A stretch of 64,000 nucleotides of DNA from Nemertoderma westbladi. Lineage: Eukaryota > Xenacoelomorpha > Nemertodermatida > Nemertodermatidae. Below the pieces are notes generated by a model, which saw only the letters and a list, made by a program, of their open reading frames with translations, was not told the origin of the DNA and made no database searches. The stretch is taken from NCBI GenBank assembly GCA_032718475.1, contig JAUCBJ010009043.1, positions 1-64,000 of the forward strand, read 5' to 3'. This document shows positions 19,537-31,903 of this stretch, piece by piece (position 1 is the first letter of the stretch; the number at the start of each line of letters is the position of its first letter). A program made the translations under genes and the position numbers.

Positions 19537-21945
19537 GTAAATTTACACACTTATATTATTTTGATGATAAATTTAAAAGTTTATTTGAAGATTAATTCTA
19601 ATATTACGGCAATTGTTTGTGGCTGTCACAATATTACGACAATTGTTTGTATCTGTCACAATATTACGACAATTCTTTGTGGCTATCACAACATTTCGAC
19701 CATTGTTTGCGGCTCTCACAATATTACGACAATTGTTTGTGGCTGTCACAACATTACGACAATACTTTGTGACTGTCACAACCTTGCGATAATTGTTTGT
19801 GGCTGTCACAACATTGCGACAATTTGTTGTGGCTGTCACAACATTTCGACAATTTTTTGTGGCTGTCACAACATTCCGGCAATTGTACGCGGCTGTCACA
19901 ACATTACGACAATTGTTTGTAGCTGTCACAATACTGCGACAATTGTTTGTGGCTGTCTCAACATTCCGACAATTGCTTGTAGCTGTCCCGGTTGCACGGC
20001 AGACTGCTACACTGCAGTTGTTTGTGGCTGATGCAGAATTCCTCCATTGTTTGTGCGTATCACAAAACTACGACATTTGTTTGTGGCTGTCACAACATTC
20101 CGGCATTTGTTTGCAACAGTTACAACATTCTGAAATTTTTTGTGACTGTCACAACATTACGACAATTTTTGTGGCTGTCACAATATTGCTACAATTGTTT
20201 GTGGCTGTCACAATATTGCGACAATTGTTTGTGACAGTCACAACATTACGACAATTTTTTGTGGCTATCACAATATTGCGACAATTGTTTGTGGCTGTCA
20301 CAATATTGCTAAGATTGTTTGTGGCTGTCGCAACATTACGACAATTGTTTGTGGCTGTCGCAACATTACGACAATTGTTTGTGGCTGTCGCAACATTACG
20401 ACAATTGTTTGTGGCTGTCACAACATTACGATAATAATTGTTTGTGGCTGTCACAACATTCGTACAATTGTTTGTAGCTGTCACAGTATTACGACAATTC
20501 TTTATGGCTGTCATTACATTGCGTCAATTGATTGTGGCTGTCACAATATTGCTAAGATTGTTTGTGGCTGTCGCAACATTACGACAATTGTTTGTGGCTG
20601 TCACAACATTGTGACAATTGATTGTGGCTGTCACAATATTGCGACCATTCTTTGTGGCTGTCATTACATTGCGTCAATTGTTTGTGGCTGTCACAATATT
20701 GCTACAATTGTGGCATTTGTTTGTGTATGTCAGTCACAAAATTATTGCAATTGTTAGCAGCTGCCATAACATTTTGGTATTAGTTTGTGGCTGTCACAAC
20801 ATTACGACAATAATTGTTTGTGACTGTCACAACATTACGACAATAATTGTTTGTGGCTGTCACAACATTACGACAATAATTGTTTGTGGCTGTCACAACA
20901 TTACTACAATTGTTTGTGGCTGTCACAAAATTACTACAATTGTTTGTGGCTGTCACAACATTACGATAATAATTGTTTGTGGCTGTCACAAGATTGCGAT
21001 AATTGTTTTTTGCTTTCACAACATTACGACAATAATTGTTTGTGGCTGTCACAACATTACTACAATTGTTTGTGGCTGTCACAAAATTACTACAATTGTT
21101 TGTGGCTGTCACAACATTACGATAATAATTGTTTGTGGCTGTCACAACATTACGACAATAATTGTTTGTGGCTGTCACAACATTACGACAATAATTGTTT
21201 GTGGCTGTCACAACATTACTACAATTGTTTGTGGCTGTCACAAAATTACTACAATTGTTTGTGGCTGTCACAACATTACGATAATAATTGTTTGTGGCTG
21301 TCACAACATTACGACAATAATTGTTTGTGGCTGTCACAACATTACTACAATTGTTTGTGGCTGTAACAACATTGCGACAATTGTTTGTGGCTGTCACAAC
21401 ATTACGACAATTGTTTGTGGCTGTCACAACCTTGCGACAATTGTTTGTGACTGTCACAACATTACGATATTTTTTGTGGCTGTCAAAATATTGCGACAAT
21501 TGTTTGTGGCTGTCACAATATTGCGACAATTGTTTTTGGCTGTCACAACATTACGACAATTGTTTGTGGCTGTCACAACATTCGGACAATTGTTTGTGGC
21601 TGTCACAACATTACGACAATTGTTTGTGACTGTTACAACATTGCGACAATTGTTTGTGGCTGTCACAACATTCGGACAATTGTTTGTGGCAGTCCCAACA
21701 TTGCGACAAATGTTTGTGGCTGTCACAACATTCAGACAATTGTTTGTGGCTGTTACAAAATTACTACAATTGATTGTGGCTGTTACAATATTCCGAAGTT
21801 GTTTGTGACTGTCCCAACACAGTTAGTTTTAGCTGTGAGATTTTGTGTGTGAAACTACCATGGTAAGAGGTTTGCAAGAGTTACTTTTTGCAAACCTGCA
21901 AGCATTGTTTATTAACACAATCCAATGTATCTATATTTTTTCTAG

Positions 21946-22074
21946 TTTAACGAAGAAATTGACGACATAACGGATAATATTCCGTTGTTATTGGGTGGCT
22001 CTGTTGCTCCTGATAAGCAACCGATCTGCATAAGCGATCTTGATCTGCTCGATGACCTCACCGCTGATAAAGAG
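21946..22074 (+). CDS. Cassette 3 candidate exon (type A)
   Basis: Leader ATG at 21860-21862. Same protein as cassette 2, differing only by a synonymous ATA at codon 29. It is the second copy in the 2,538-bp tandem. Confidence 0.45.
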
Positions 22075-24044
22075 GTAAATTTACACACTTATATTATTTT
22101 GATGATAAATTTAAAAGTTTATTTGAAGATTAATTCTAATATTACGGCAATTGTTTGTGGCTGTCACAATATTACGACAATTGTTTGTATCTGTCACAAT
22201 ATTACGACAATTCTTTGTGGCTATCACAACATTTCGACCATTGTTTGCGGCTCTCACAATATTACGACAATTGTTTGTGGCTGTCACAACATTACGACAA
22301 TACTTTGTGACTGTCACAACCTTGCGATAATTGTTTGTGGCTGTCACAACATTGCGACAATTTGTTGTGGCTGTCACAACATTTCGACAATTTTTTGTGG
22401 CTGTCACAACATTCCGGCAATTGTACGCGGCTGTCACAACATTACGACAATTGTTTGTAGCTGTCACAATACTGCGACAATTGTTTGTGGCTGTCTCAAC
22501 ATTCCGACAATTGCTTGTAGCTGTCCCGGTTGCACGGCAGACTGCTACACTGCAGTTGTTTGTGGCTGATGCAGAATTCCTCCATTGTTTGTGCGTATCA
22601 CAAAACTACGACATTTGTTTGTGGCTGTCACAACATTCCGGCATTTGTTTGCAACAGTTACAACATTCTGAAATTTTTTGTGACTGTCACAACATTACGA
22701 CAATTTTTGTGGCTGTCACAATATTGCTACAATTGTTTGTGGCTGTCACAATATTGCGACAATTGTTTGTGACAGTCACAACATTACGACAATTTTTTGT
22801 GGCTATCACAATATTGCGACAATTGTTTGTGGCTGTCACAATATTGAGACAATTGTTTGTGGCTGTCACAACATTACGACAATTGTTTGTGGCTGTTACA
22901 ACATTACGACAATTGTTTGTGGCTTTCAAAACATTGCGAAAATTGTTTGTAGCTGTCACAACATTGCGACAATTGTTTGTGGCTGTCTCAACATTACGAA
23001 AATTGTTTGTAGCTGTCACAACATTGCGACAATTATTTGTGGCTGTCTCAACATTACGAAAATTGTTTGTAGCTGCCCCGGTTGCATGGCATACTGCAAC
23101 ACAGCAGTTGTTCGTGGCTGATACAGAATTTCTCCATTGTTTGTGCGTATCACAAAACTACGACTATTGTTTGTGGCTGTCATAACATTCTGACAATTGT
23201 TTGCGGCTATCACAACATTCTGAAATTGTTTGTGACTGTCACGACATTACGACAATTTTTTGTGGCTGTCACAATATTGCGAAAATTGTTTGTGGCTGTC
23301 ACAATATTGAGACAATTGTTTGTGGCTGTCACAACATTATGACAATTGTTTGTGGCTGTCACAACATTACGACAATTGTTTGTGGCTTTCAAAACATTAC
23401 GAAAATTGTTTGTAGCTGTCACAACATTGCGACAATTGTTTGTGGCTGTCACAACATTCGTACAATTGTTTGTGGCTGTCACAACATTACGAAAATTGTT
23501 TGTAGCTGTCCCGGTTGCACGGCATACTGCAACACAGCAGTTGTTTGTGGCTGATACAGAATTTCTCCATTGTTTGTGCGTATCACAAAACTACGACTAT
23601 TGTTTGTGGCTGTCATAACATTCTGGCAATTGTTTGCGGCTGTCACAACATTCTGAAATTGTTTGTGACTGTCACAACATTACGAAAATTTTTTGTGGCT
23701 GTCATAATATTGCGACAATTGTTTGTGGCTGTCACAATATTGCGACAATTGCTTGTGGCTGTCACAACATTACTACAATTGTTTGTGGGTGTCACAACAT
23801 TCGTACAATTGTTTGTGGCAGTCCCAACATTGCGACAACTGTTTGTGGCTGTTACAAAATTACTACAATTGATTGTGGCTGTTACAATATTCCGAAGTTG
23901 TTTGTGACTGTCCCAACACAGTTAGTTTTAGCTGTGAGATTTTGTGTGTGAAACTACCATGGTAAGAGGTTTGCAAGAGTTACTTTTTGCAAACCTGCAA
24001 GCATTGTTTCTTAACACAATCCAATGTATCTATATTTTTTCTAG

Positions 24045-24173
24045 TTTAACGAAGAAATTGACGACATAACGGATAATATTCCGTTGATATTGGGTGGCTC
24101 TGCTGCTCCTGATAAGCAACCGATCTGCATAAGCGATCTTGATCTACTCGATGACCTCACCGCTGATAAAGTG
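24045..24173 (+). CDS. Cassette 4 candidate exon (type B)
   Basis: Leader ATG at 23959-23961. Type B has I15, A20, L32, CTA at codon 34 and V43 in place of E. The last change makes the exon/donor junction GTG|GTAAAT. Its mini-intron has TTTCTTAAC where others have TTTATTAAC. Confidence 0.42.
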
Positions 24174-25234
24174 GTAAATTTACACACTTATATTATTTTG
24201 ATGATAAATTTAAAAGTTTATTTGAAGATTAATTCTAATATTACGGCAATTGTTTGTGGCTGTTACAACATTCCTGCAATTGTTTGTGGCTGTTACAACA
24301 TTGTGACAATTGATTGTGGCTGTCACAACATAACGACAATTGTTTGTAGCTGTCACAACATTCGTACAATTGTTTGTGGCAGTCCCAACATTGCGACAAC
24401 TGTTTATGGCTGTCACAACATTCAGACAATTGTTTGTGGCTGTTACAACATTGTGACAATTGATTGTGGCTGTCACAACATTACGACAATTGTTTGTAGC
24501 TGTCACAACATTCGTACAATTGTTTGTGGCTGTCACAACATTACGACAATTGTTTGTGGCTGTCACAACATTGCGAAAATTGTTTGTAGCTTTCACAACA
24601 TTACGACAATTGTTTGTTGCTGTCACAACATTACGACAATTGTTTGTGGCTGTAACAACATTGCGACAATTGTTTGTTGCTGTCACAACATTAAGACAAT
24701 TGTTTGTGGCTGTCACAACCTTGCGACAATTGTTTCTGACTGTCACAACATTACGATATATTTTGTGGCTGTCATAATATTGCGACAATTGTTTGTGGCT
24801 GTCACAATATTGCGACAATTGTTTTTGCCTGTCACAACATTACGACAATTGTTTGTGGCTGTCACAACATTCGGACAATTGTTTGTGGCTGTCACAACAT
24901 TACGACAATTGTTTGTGACTGTTACAACATTGCGACAATTGTTTGTGGCTGTCACAACATTCGGACAATTGTTTGTGGCAGTCCCAACATTGCGACAAAT
25001 GTTTGTGGCTGTCACAACATTCAGACAATTGTTTGTGGCTGTTACAAAATTACTACAATTGATTGTGGCTGTCACAATAATCCGAAGTTGTTTGTGACTG
25101 TCCCAACACAGTTAGTTTTAGCTGTAAGATATTGTGTGTGAAACTACCATGGTAAGAGGTTTGCAAGAGTTACTTTTTGCAAACCTGCAAGCATTGTTTA
25201 TTAACACAATCCAATGTATCTATATTTTTTCTAG

Positions 25235-25363
25235 TTTAGCGAAGAAATTGACGTCATAACGGATAATATTCCGTTGATATTGGGTGGCTCTGCTGCTCCT
25301 GATAAGCAACCGATCTGCATAAGCGATGTTGATCTGCTCGATGAACCCACCGCTGATAAAGAG
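25235..25363 (+). CDS. Cassette 5 candidate exon (type C)
   Basis: Leader ATG at 25149-25151. Type C has S2, V7, V32 and E37-P38 relative to type A. Just past the donor, the read-through frame meets TAA (GTTTAATTG for GTTTATTTG near 25407). This copy therefore makes sense as an exon only if the donor is used. Confidence 0.42.
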
Positions 25364-26378
25364 GTAAATTTACACACTTATATTATTTTGATGATAAATT
25401 TAAAAGTTTAATTGAAGATTAATTCTAATATTACGGCAATTGTTTGTGGCTGTTACAACATTGTGACAATTGTTTGTGGCTTTCAAAACATTACGAAAAT
25501 CGTTTGTTGCTGTCACAATATTACGACAGTTTGTTGTGGCTGTCACAACATTTCGACCATTGTTTGTGGCTTTCAAAACATTACGAAAATCGTTTGTTGC
25601 TGTCACAACATTGCGACAATTGTTTGTGGCTGTCTCAACATTACGAAAATTGTTTGTAGCTGTCACAATATTGAGACAATTGTTTGTGGCTGTCACAACA
25701 TTACGACAATTGTTTGTGGCTGTCACAACATTACGACAATTGTTTGTGGCTTTCAAAACATTACGAAAATCGTTTGTAGCTGTCACAACATTGCGACAAT
25801 TGTTTGTGGCTGTCTCAACATTACGAAAATTGTTTGTAGCTGTCCCGGTTGCACGGCATACTGCAACACAGCAGTTGTTCGTGGCTGATACAGAATTTCT
25901 CCATTGTTTGTGCGTATCACAAAACTACGACTATTGTTTGTGGCTGTCATAACATTCTGGCAATTGTTTGCGGCTGTCACAACATTCTGAAATTGTTTGT
26001 GACTGTCACAACATTACGAAAATTTTTTGTGGCTGTCATAATATTGCGACAATTGTTTGTGGCTGTCACAATATTGCGACAATTGCTTGTGGCTGTCACA
26101 ACATTACTACAATTGTTTGTGGGTGTCACAACATTCGTACAATTGTTTGTGGCAGTCCCAACATTGCGACAACTGTTTGTGGCTGTTACAAAATTACTAC
26201 AATTGATTGTGGCTGTTACAATATTCCGAAGTTGTTTGTGACTGTCCCAACACAGTTAGTTTTAGCTGTGAGATTTTGTGTGTGAAACTACCATGGTAAG
26301 AGGTTTGCAAGAGTTACTTTTTGCAAACCTGCAAGCATTGTTTCTTAACACAATCCAATGTATCTATATTTTTTCTAG

Positions 26379-26507
26379 TTTAACGAAGAAATTGACGACA
26401 TAACGGATAATATTCCGTTGATATTGGGTGGCTCTGCTGCTCCTGATAAGCAACCGATCTGCATAAGCGATCTTGATCTACTCGATGACCTCACCGCTGA
26501 TAAAGTG
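26379..26507 (+). CDS. Cassette 6 candidate exon (type B)
   Basis: Leader ATG at 26293-26295. Exon identical to cassette 4, at the 2,334-bp offset. Confidence 0.42.
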
Positions 26508-27568
26508 GTAAATTTACACACTTATATTATTTTGATGATAAATTTAAAAGTTTATTTGAAGATTAATTCTAATATTACGGCAATTGTTTGTGGCTGTTAC
26601 AACATTCCTGCAATTGTTTGTGGCTGTTACAACATTGTGACAATTGATTGTGGCTGTCACAACATAACGACAATTGTTTGTAGCTGTCACAACATTCGTA
26701 CAATTGTTTGTGGCAGTCCCAACATTGCGACAACTGTTTATGGCTGTCACAACATTCAGACAATTGTTTGTGGCTGTTACAACATTGTGACAATTGATTG
26801 TGGCTGTCACAACATTACGACAATTGTTTGTAGCTGTCACAACATTCGTACAATTGTTTGTGGCTGTCACAACATTACGACAATTGTTTGTGGCTGTCAC
26901 AACATTGCGAAAATTGTTTGTAGCTTTCACAACATTACGACAATTGTTTGTTGCTGTCACAACATTACGACAATTGTTTGTGGCTGTAACAACATTGCGA
27001 CAATTGTTTGTTGCTGTCACAACATTACGACAATTGTTTGTGGCTGTCACAACCTTGCGACAATTGTTTCTGACTGTCACAACATTACGATATATTTTGT
27101 GGCTGTCATAATATTGCGACAATTGTTTGTGGCTGTCACAATATTGCGACAATTGTTTTTGCCTGTCACAACATTACGACAATTGTTTGTGGCTGTCACA
27201 ACATTCGGACAATTGTTTGTGGCTGTCACAACATTACGACAATTGTTTGTGACTGTTACAACATTGCGACAATTGTTTGTGGCTGTCACAACATTCGGAC
27301 AATTGTTTGTGGCAGTCCCAACATTGCGACAAATGTTTGTGGCTGTCACAACATTCAGACAATTGTTTGTGGCTGTTACAAAATTACTACAATTGATTGT
27401 GGCTGTCACAATAATCCGAAGTTGTTTGTGACTGTCCCAACACAGTTAGTTTTAGCTGTAAGATATTGTGTGTGAAACTACCATGGTAAGAGGTTTGCAA
27501 GAGTTACTTTTTGCAAACCTGCAAGCATTGTTTATTAACACAATCCAATGTATCTATATTTTTTCTAG

Positions 27569-27697
27569 TTTAGCGAAGAAATTGACGTCATAACGGATAA
27601 TATTCCGTTGATATTGGGTGGCTCTGCTGCTCCTGATAAGCAACCGATCTGCATAAGCGATGTTGATCTGCTCGATGAACCCACCGCTGATAAAGAG
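27569..27697 (+). CDS. Cassette 7 candidate exon (type C)
   Basis: Leader ATG at 27483-27485. Exon identical to cassette 5, and it shares the TAA just past the donor. Confidence 0.42.
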
Positions 27698-28861
27698 GTA
27701 AATTTACACACTTATATTATTTTGATGATAAATTTAAAAGTTTAATTGAAGATTAATTCTAATATTACGGCAATTGTTTGTGGCTGTTACAACATTGTGA
27801 CAATTGTTTGTGGCTTTCAAAACATTACGAAAATCGTTTGTTGCTGTCACAATATTACGACAGTTTGTTGTGGCTGTCACAACATTTCGACCATTGTTTG
27901 TGGCTTTCAAAACATTACGAAAATCGTTTGTTGCTGTCACAACATTGCGACAATTGTTTGTGGCTGTCTCAACATTACGAAAATTGTTTGTAGCTGTCAC
28001 AATATTGAGACAATTGTTTGTGGCTGTCACAACATTACGACAATTGTTTGTGGCTGTCACAACATTACGACAATTGTTTGTGGCTTTCAAAACATTACGA
28101 AAATCGTTTGTAGCTGTCACAACATTGCGACAATTGTTTGTGGCTGTCTCAACATTACGAAAATTGTTTGTAGCTGTCCCGGTTGCACGGCATACTGCAA
28201 CACAGCAGTTGTTCGTGGCTGATACAGAATTTCTCCATTGTTTGTGCGTATCACAAAACTACGACTATTGTTTGTGGCTGTCATAACATTCTGGCAATTG
28301 TTTGCGGCTGTCACAACATTCTGAAATTGTTTGTGACTGTCACAACATTACGAAAATTTTTTGTGGCTGTCATAATATTGCGACAATTGTTTGTGGCTGT
28401 CACAATATTGCGACAATTGCTTGCGGCTGTCACAACATTACTACAATTGTTTGTGGCTGTCACAACATTTGGACAATTGTTTGTGGCTGTCTCAACATTC
28501 GGACAATTGTTTGTGGCTGTCACAACATTACGACAATTGTTTGTGGCTGTTACAACATTGCGACAAATGTTTGTGGCTGTCACAACATTCGGACAATTGT
28601 TTGTGGCAGTCCCAACATTGCGACAACTGTTTGTGGCTGTCACAACATTCAGACAATTGTTTGTGGCTGTCACAAAATTACTACAATTTATTGTGGCTGT
28701 CACAATATTCGGAAAATTTTGTTAGTGTCCCAACACAGTTAGTTTTAGCTGTGAGATTTTGTGTGTGAAACTACCATGGTAAGAGGTTTGCAAGAGTTAC
28801 TTTTTGCAAACCTGCAAGCATTGTTTATTAACACAATCCAATGTATCTATATTTTTTCTAG

Positions 28862-28990
28862 TTTAACGAAGAAATTGACAACATAACGGTTAATATTCAG
28901 TTGATATTGGGTGGCTCTGCTGCTCCTGATAAGCAACCGATCTGCATAAGCGATGTTGATCTGCTCGATGACCTCATCGCTGATAAAGAG
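28862..28990 (+). CDS. Cassette 8 candidate exon (type D)
   Basis: Leader ATG at 28776-28778. Type D has N7, V10, Q13, V32 and I39. These remove two acidic residues and one proline compared with type A, but no stop or indel is present. Confidence 0.42.
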
Positions 28991-31774
28991 GTAAATTTAC
29001 ACACTTATATTATTTTGATGATAAATTTAAAAGTTTATTTGAAGATTAATTCTAATATTACGGCAATTGTTTGCGGCTGTTACAACATTCCTGCAATTGT
29101 TTGTGGTTGTCACAACATTGCGACAATTGATTGTGGCTGTCACAATATTACGACAATTGTTTGTGGTTGTCACAACATTGCGACAATTGTTTGTGGCTGT
29201 CACAATATTCCGAAAATTTTTTGTGGCTGTCACAATATTACGACAATTGTTTGTGGCTGTCGCAACATTAGGATAATTGTTTGTAGCTGTCACAACATTC
29301 GGACAATTTTTTGTGGCCGTCACAACATTACGACAATTGTTTGTAGCTGTCACAATATTACGACAATTGTTTGTGGCTGTCGTAACATTACGACAATTGT
29401 TTGTGGCTGTCACAACATTACGACAATTGTTTGTGGCTGTCACAACATTGTGACAATTGATTGTGGCTGTCACAATATTACGACAATTGTTTGTAGCTGT
29501 CACAATATTACGACAATTCTTTGTGGCTGTCATTACATTGCGACAATTGTATGTGGCTGTCACAAGATTGCTACAATTGTTTGTGGTTGTCACAACATTG
29601 CGACAATTGTTTGTGGCTGTCACAATAATCCGAAAATTTTTTGTGGCTGCCACAATATTACGACAATTGTTTGTGGCTGTCGCAACATTAGGACAATTGT
29701 TTGTGGCTGTCACAACATTCGGACAATTGTTTATGGCCATCACAACATTACGACAATTGTTTGTGGTTGTCACAACATTACGACAATTGTTTGTGGCTGT
29801 TACAACATTCGGACAATTGTTTGTGGCCGTCACAACATTACGACAATTGTTTGTAGCTGTCACAATATTACGACAATTGTTTGTGGCTGTCGCAATATTA
29901 CAACAATTGTTTGTGGCTGTCACAACATTCGGACAATTGTTTGTGGTCGTCACAACATTACGACAATTGTTTGTGGTTGTCACAACATTACGACAATTTT
30001 TTACGGCTGTCACAACAATCCGGCAATTGTTTGCGGCTGTCACAACATTCCGGAAATTGTTTGTAGCTGTCACAACAATACGACTATTATTTGTGGCTGT
30101 CACACCATTACGACAATTGTTTGTGGCTGTCACAACATTCCGACAATTGTTTGCGGCTGTTACAATATTACGACAATTGTTTGTGGCTGTCACAACGTTA
30201 CGAAAATTGTTTTCTGCTGTCACAATATTCCGACAATTGTTTGCGGCTGTCACAATATTACGACAATTGTTTGTGGCTGTCAAAACATTACGACAATTGT
30301 TTGTGGCTGTCACAACCTTGCGACAATTGTTTGTTGCTGTCACAACATTGCGACAATTTTTTGTGGCTATCACAACATTTCGACCATTGTTTGCGGCTGT
30401 CACAATATTACGACAATTGTTTGTGGCTGTCACAACATTACGACAATTGTTTGTGGCTGTCACAACCTTGCGATAATTGTTTGTGGCTGTCACAACATTG
30501 CGACAATTTGTTGTGGCTGTCACAACATTTCGACCATTTTTTGTGGCTGTCACAACATTCCGGCAATTGTACGCGGCTGTCACAACATTACGACAATTGT
30601 TTGTAGCTGTCACAATACTGCGACAATTGTTTGTGGCTGTCTCAACATTCCGACAATTGTTTGTAGCTGTCCCGGTTGCACGGCAGACTGCTACACTGCA
30701 GTTGTTTGTGGCTGATGCAGAATTCCTCCATTGTTTGTGCGTATTACAAAACTACGACATTTGTTTGTGGCTGTCACAACATTCCGGCATTTGTTTGCAA
30801 ATGTTACAACATTCTGAAATTTTTTGTGACTGTCACAACATTACGACAATTTATTGTGGCTGTCACAATATTGCTACAATTGTTTGTGGCTATCACAATA
30901 TTGCGACAATTGTTTGTAGCTGTCACAACATTCGTACAATTGTTTGTGGCTGTCACAACATTACGACAATTGTTTGTAGCTGTCACAACATTCGTACAAT
31001 TGTTTGTGGCAGTCACAACATTACGACAATTGTTTGTGGCTGTCACAACATTGCGACAATTGTTTGTAGCTGTCACAACATTACGACAATTGTTTGTGGT
31101 TGTCACAACATTACGACAATTGTTTGTGGCTGTTACAACATTGTGACAATTGATTGTGGCTGTCACAACATTACGACAATTGTTTGTAGCTGTCACAACA
31201 TTCGTACAATTGTTTGTGGCTGTCACAACATTACGACAATTGTTTGTGGCTGTCACAACATTGCGACAATTGTTTGTAGCTGTCACAACATTACGACAAT
31301 TGTTTGTTGCTGTCACAACATTACGACAATTGTTTGTGGCTGTAACAACATTGCGACAATTGTTTGTGGCTGTCACAACATTACGACAATTGTTTGTGGC
31401 TGTCACAACCTTGCGACAATTGTTTGTGACTGTCACAACATTACGATATTTTTTGTGGCTGTCAAAATATTTCGACAATTGTTTGTGGCTGTCACAATAT
31501 TGCGACAATTGTTTTTGGCTGTCACAACATTACGACAATTGTTTGTGGCAGTCCCAACATTGCGACAACTGTTTGTGGCTGTTACAAAATTACTACAATT
31601 GATTGTGGCTGTTACAATATTCCGAAGTTGTTTGTGACTGTCCCAACACAGTTAGTTTTAGCTGTGAGATTTTGTGTGTGAAACTACCATGGTAAGAGGT
31701 TTGCAAGAGTTACTTTTTGCAAACCTGCAAGCATTGTTTCTTAACACAATCCAATGTATCTATATTTTTTCTAG

Positions 31775-31903
31775 TTTAACGAAGAAATTGACGACATAAC
31801 GGATAATATTCCGTTGATATTGGGTGGCTCTGCTGCTCCTGATAAGCAACCGATCTGCATAAGCGATCTTGATCTACTCGATGACCTCACCGCTGATAAA
31901 GTG
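31775..31903 (+). CDS. Cassette 9 candidate exon (type B)
   Basis: Leader ATG at 31689-31691. Exon matches cassettes 4 and 6, including V43. Confidence 0.42.

Larger units (their letters stand above)
17763..22838. repeat. Higher-order tandem, 2,538 bp x 2
   Basis: 17763-20300 is repeated at 20301-22838 with almost no change. One base difference was noticed, inside the exon of cassette 2 versus 3. Each block holds one cassette and the set of 33-bp variant units. Confidence 0.9.
23515..28180. repeat. Higher-order tandem, 2,334 bp x 2
   Basis: The stretch from about 23515 recurs at +2,334 with a handful of substitutions, and a partial third copy runs to about 28430. Each block carries two cassettes, one of type B and one of type C, 1,190 bp apart. 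The next B cassette is 1,144 bp further on. Confidence 0.85.
23804..31545. repeat. 7.7-kb segment duplicated at 37941-45680
   Basis: Sequence from about 23804 to 31545, with five cassettes (4-8), recurs 14,137 bp downstream. The offset changes to 14,135 after a 2-bp deletion near 44480. Differences are rare. This is a duplication of a multi-cassette block and not of a single cassette. Confidence 0.85.
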
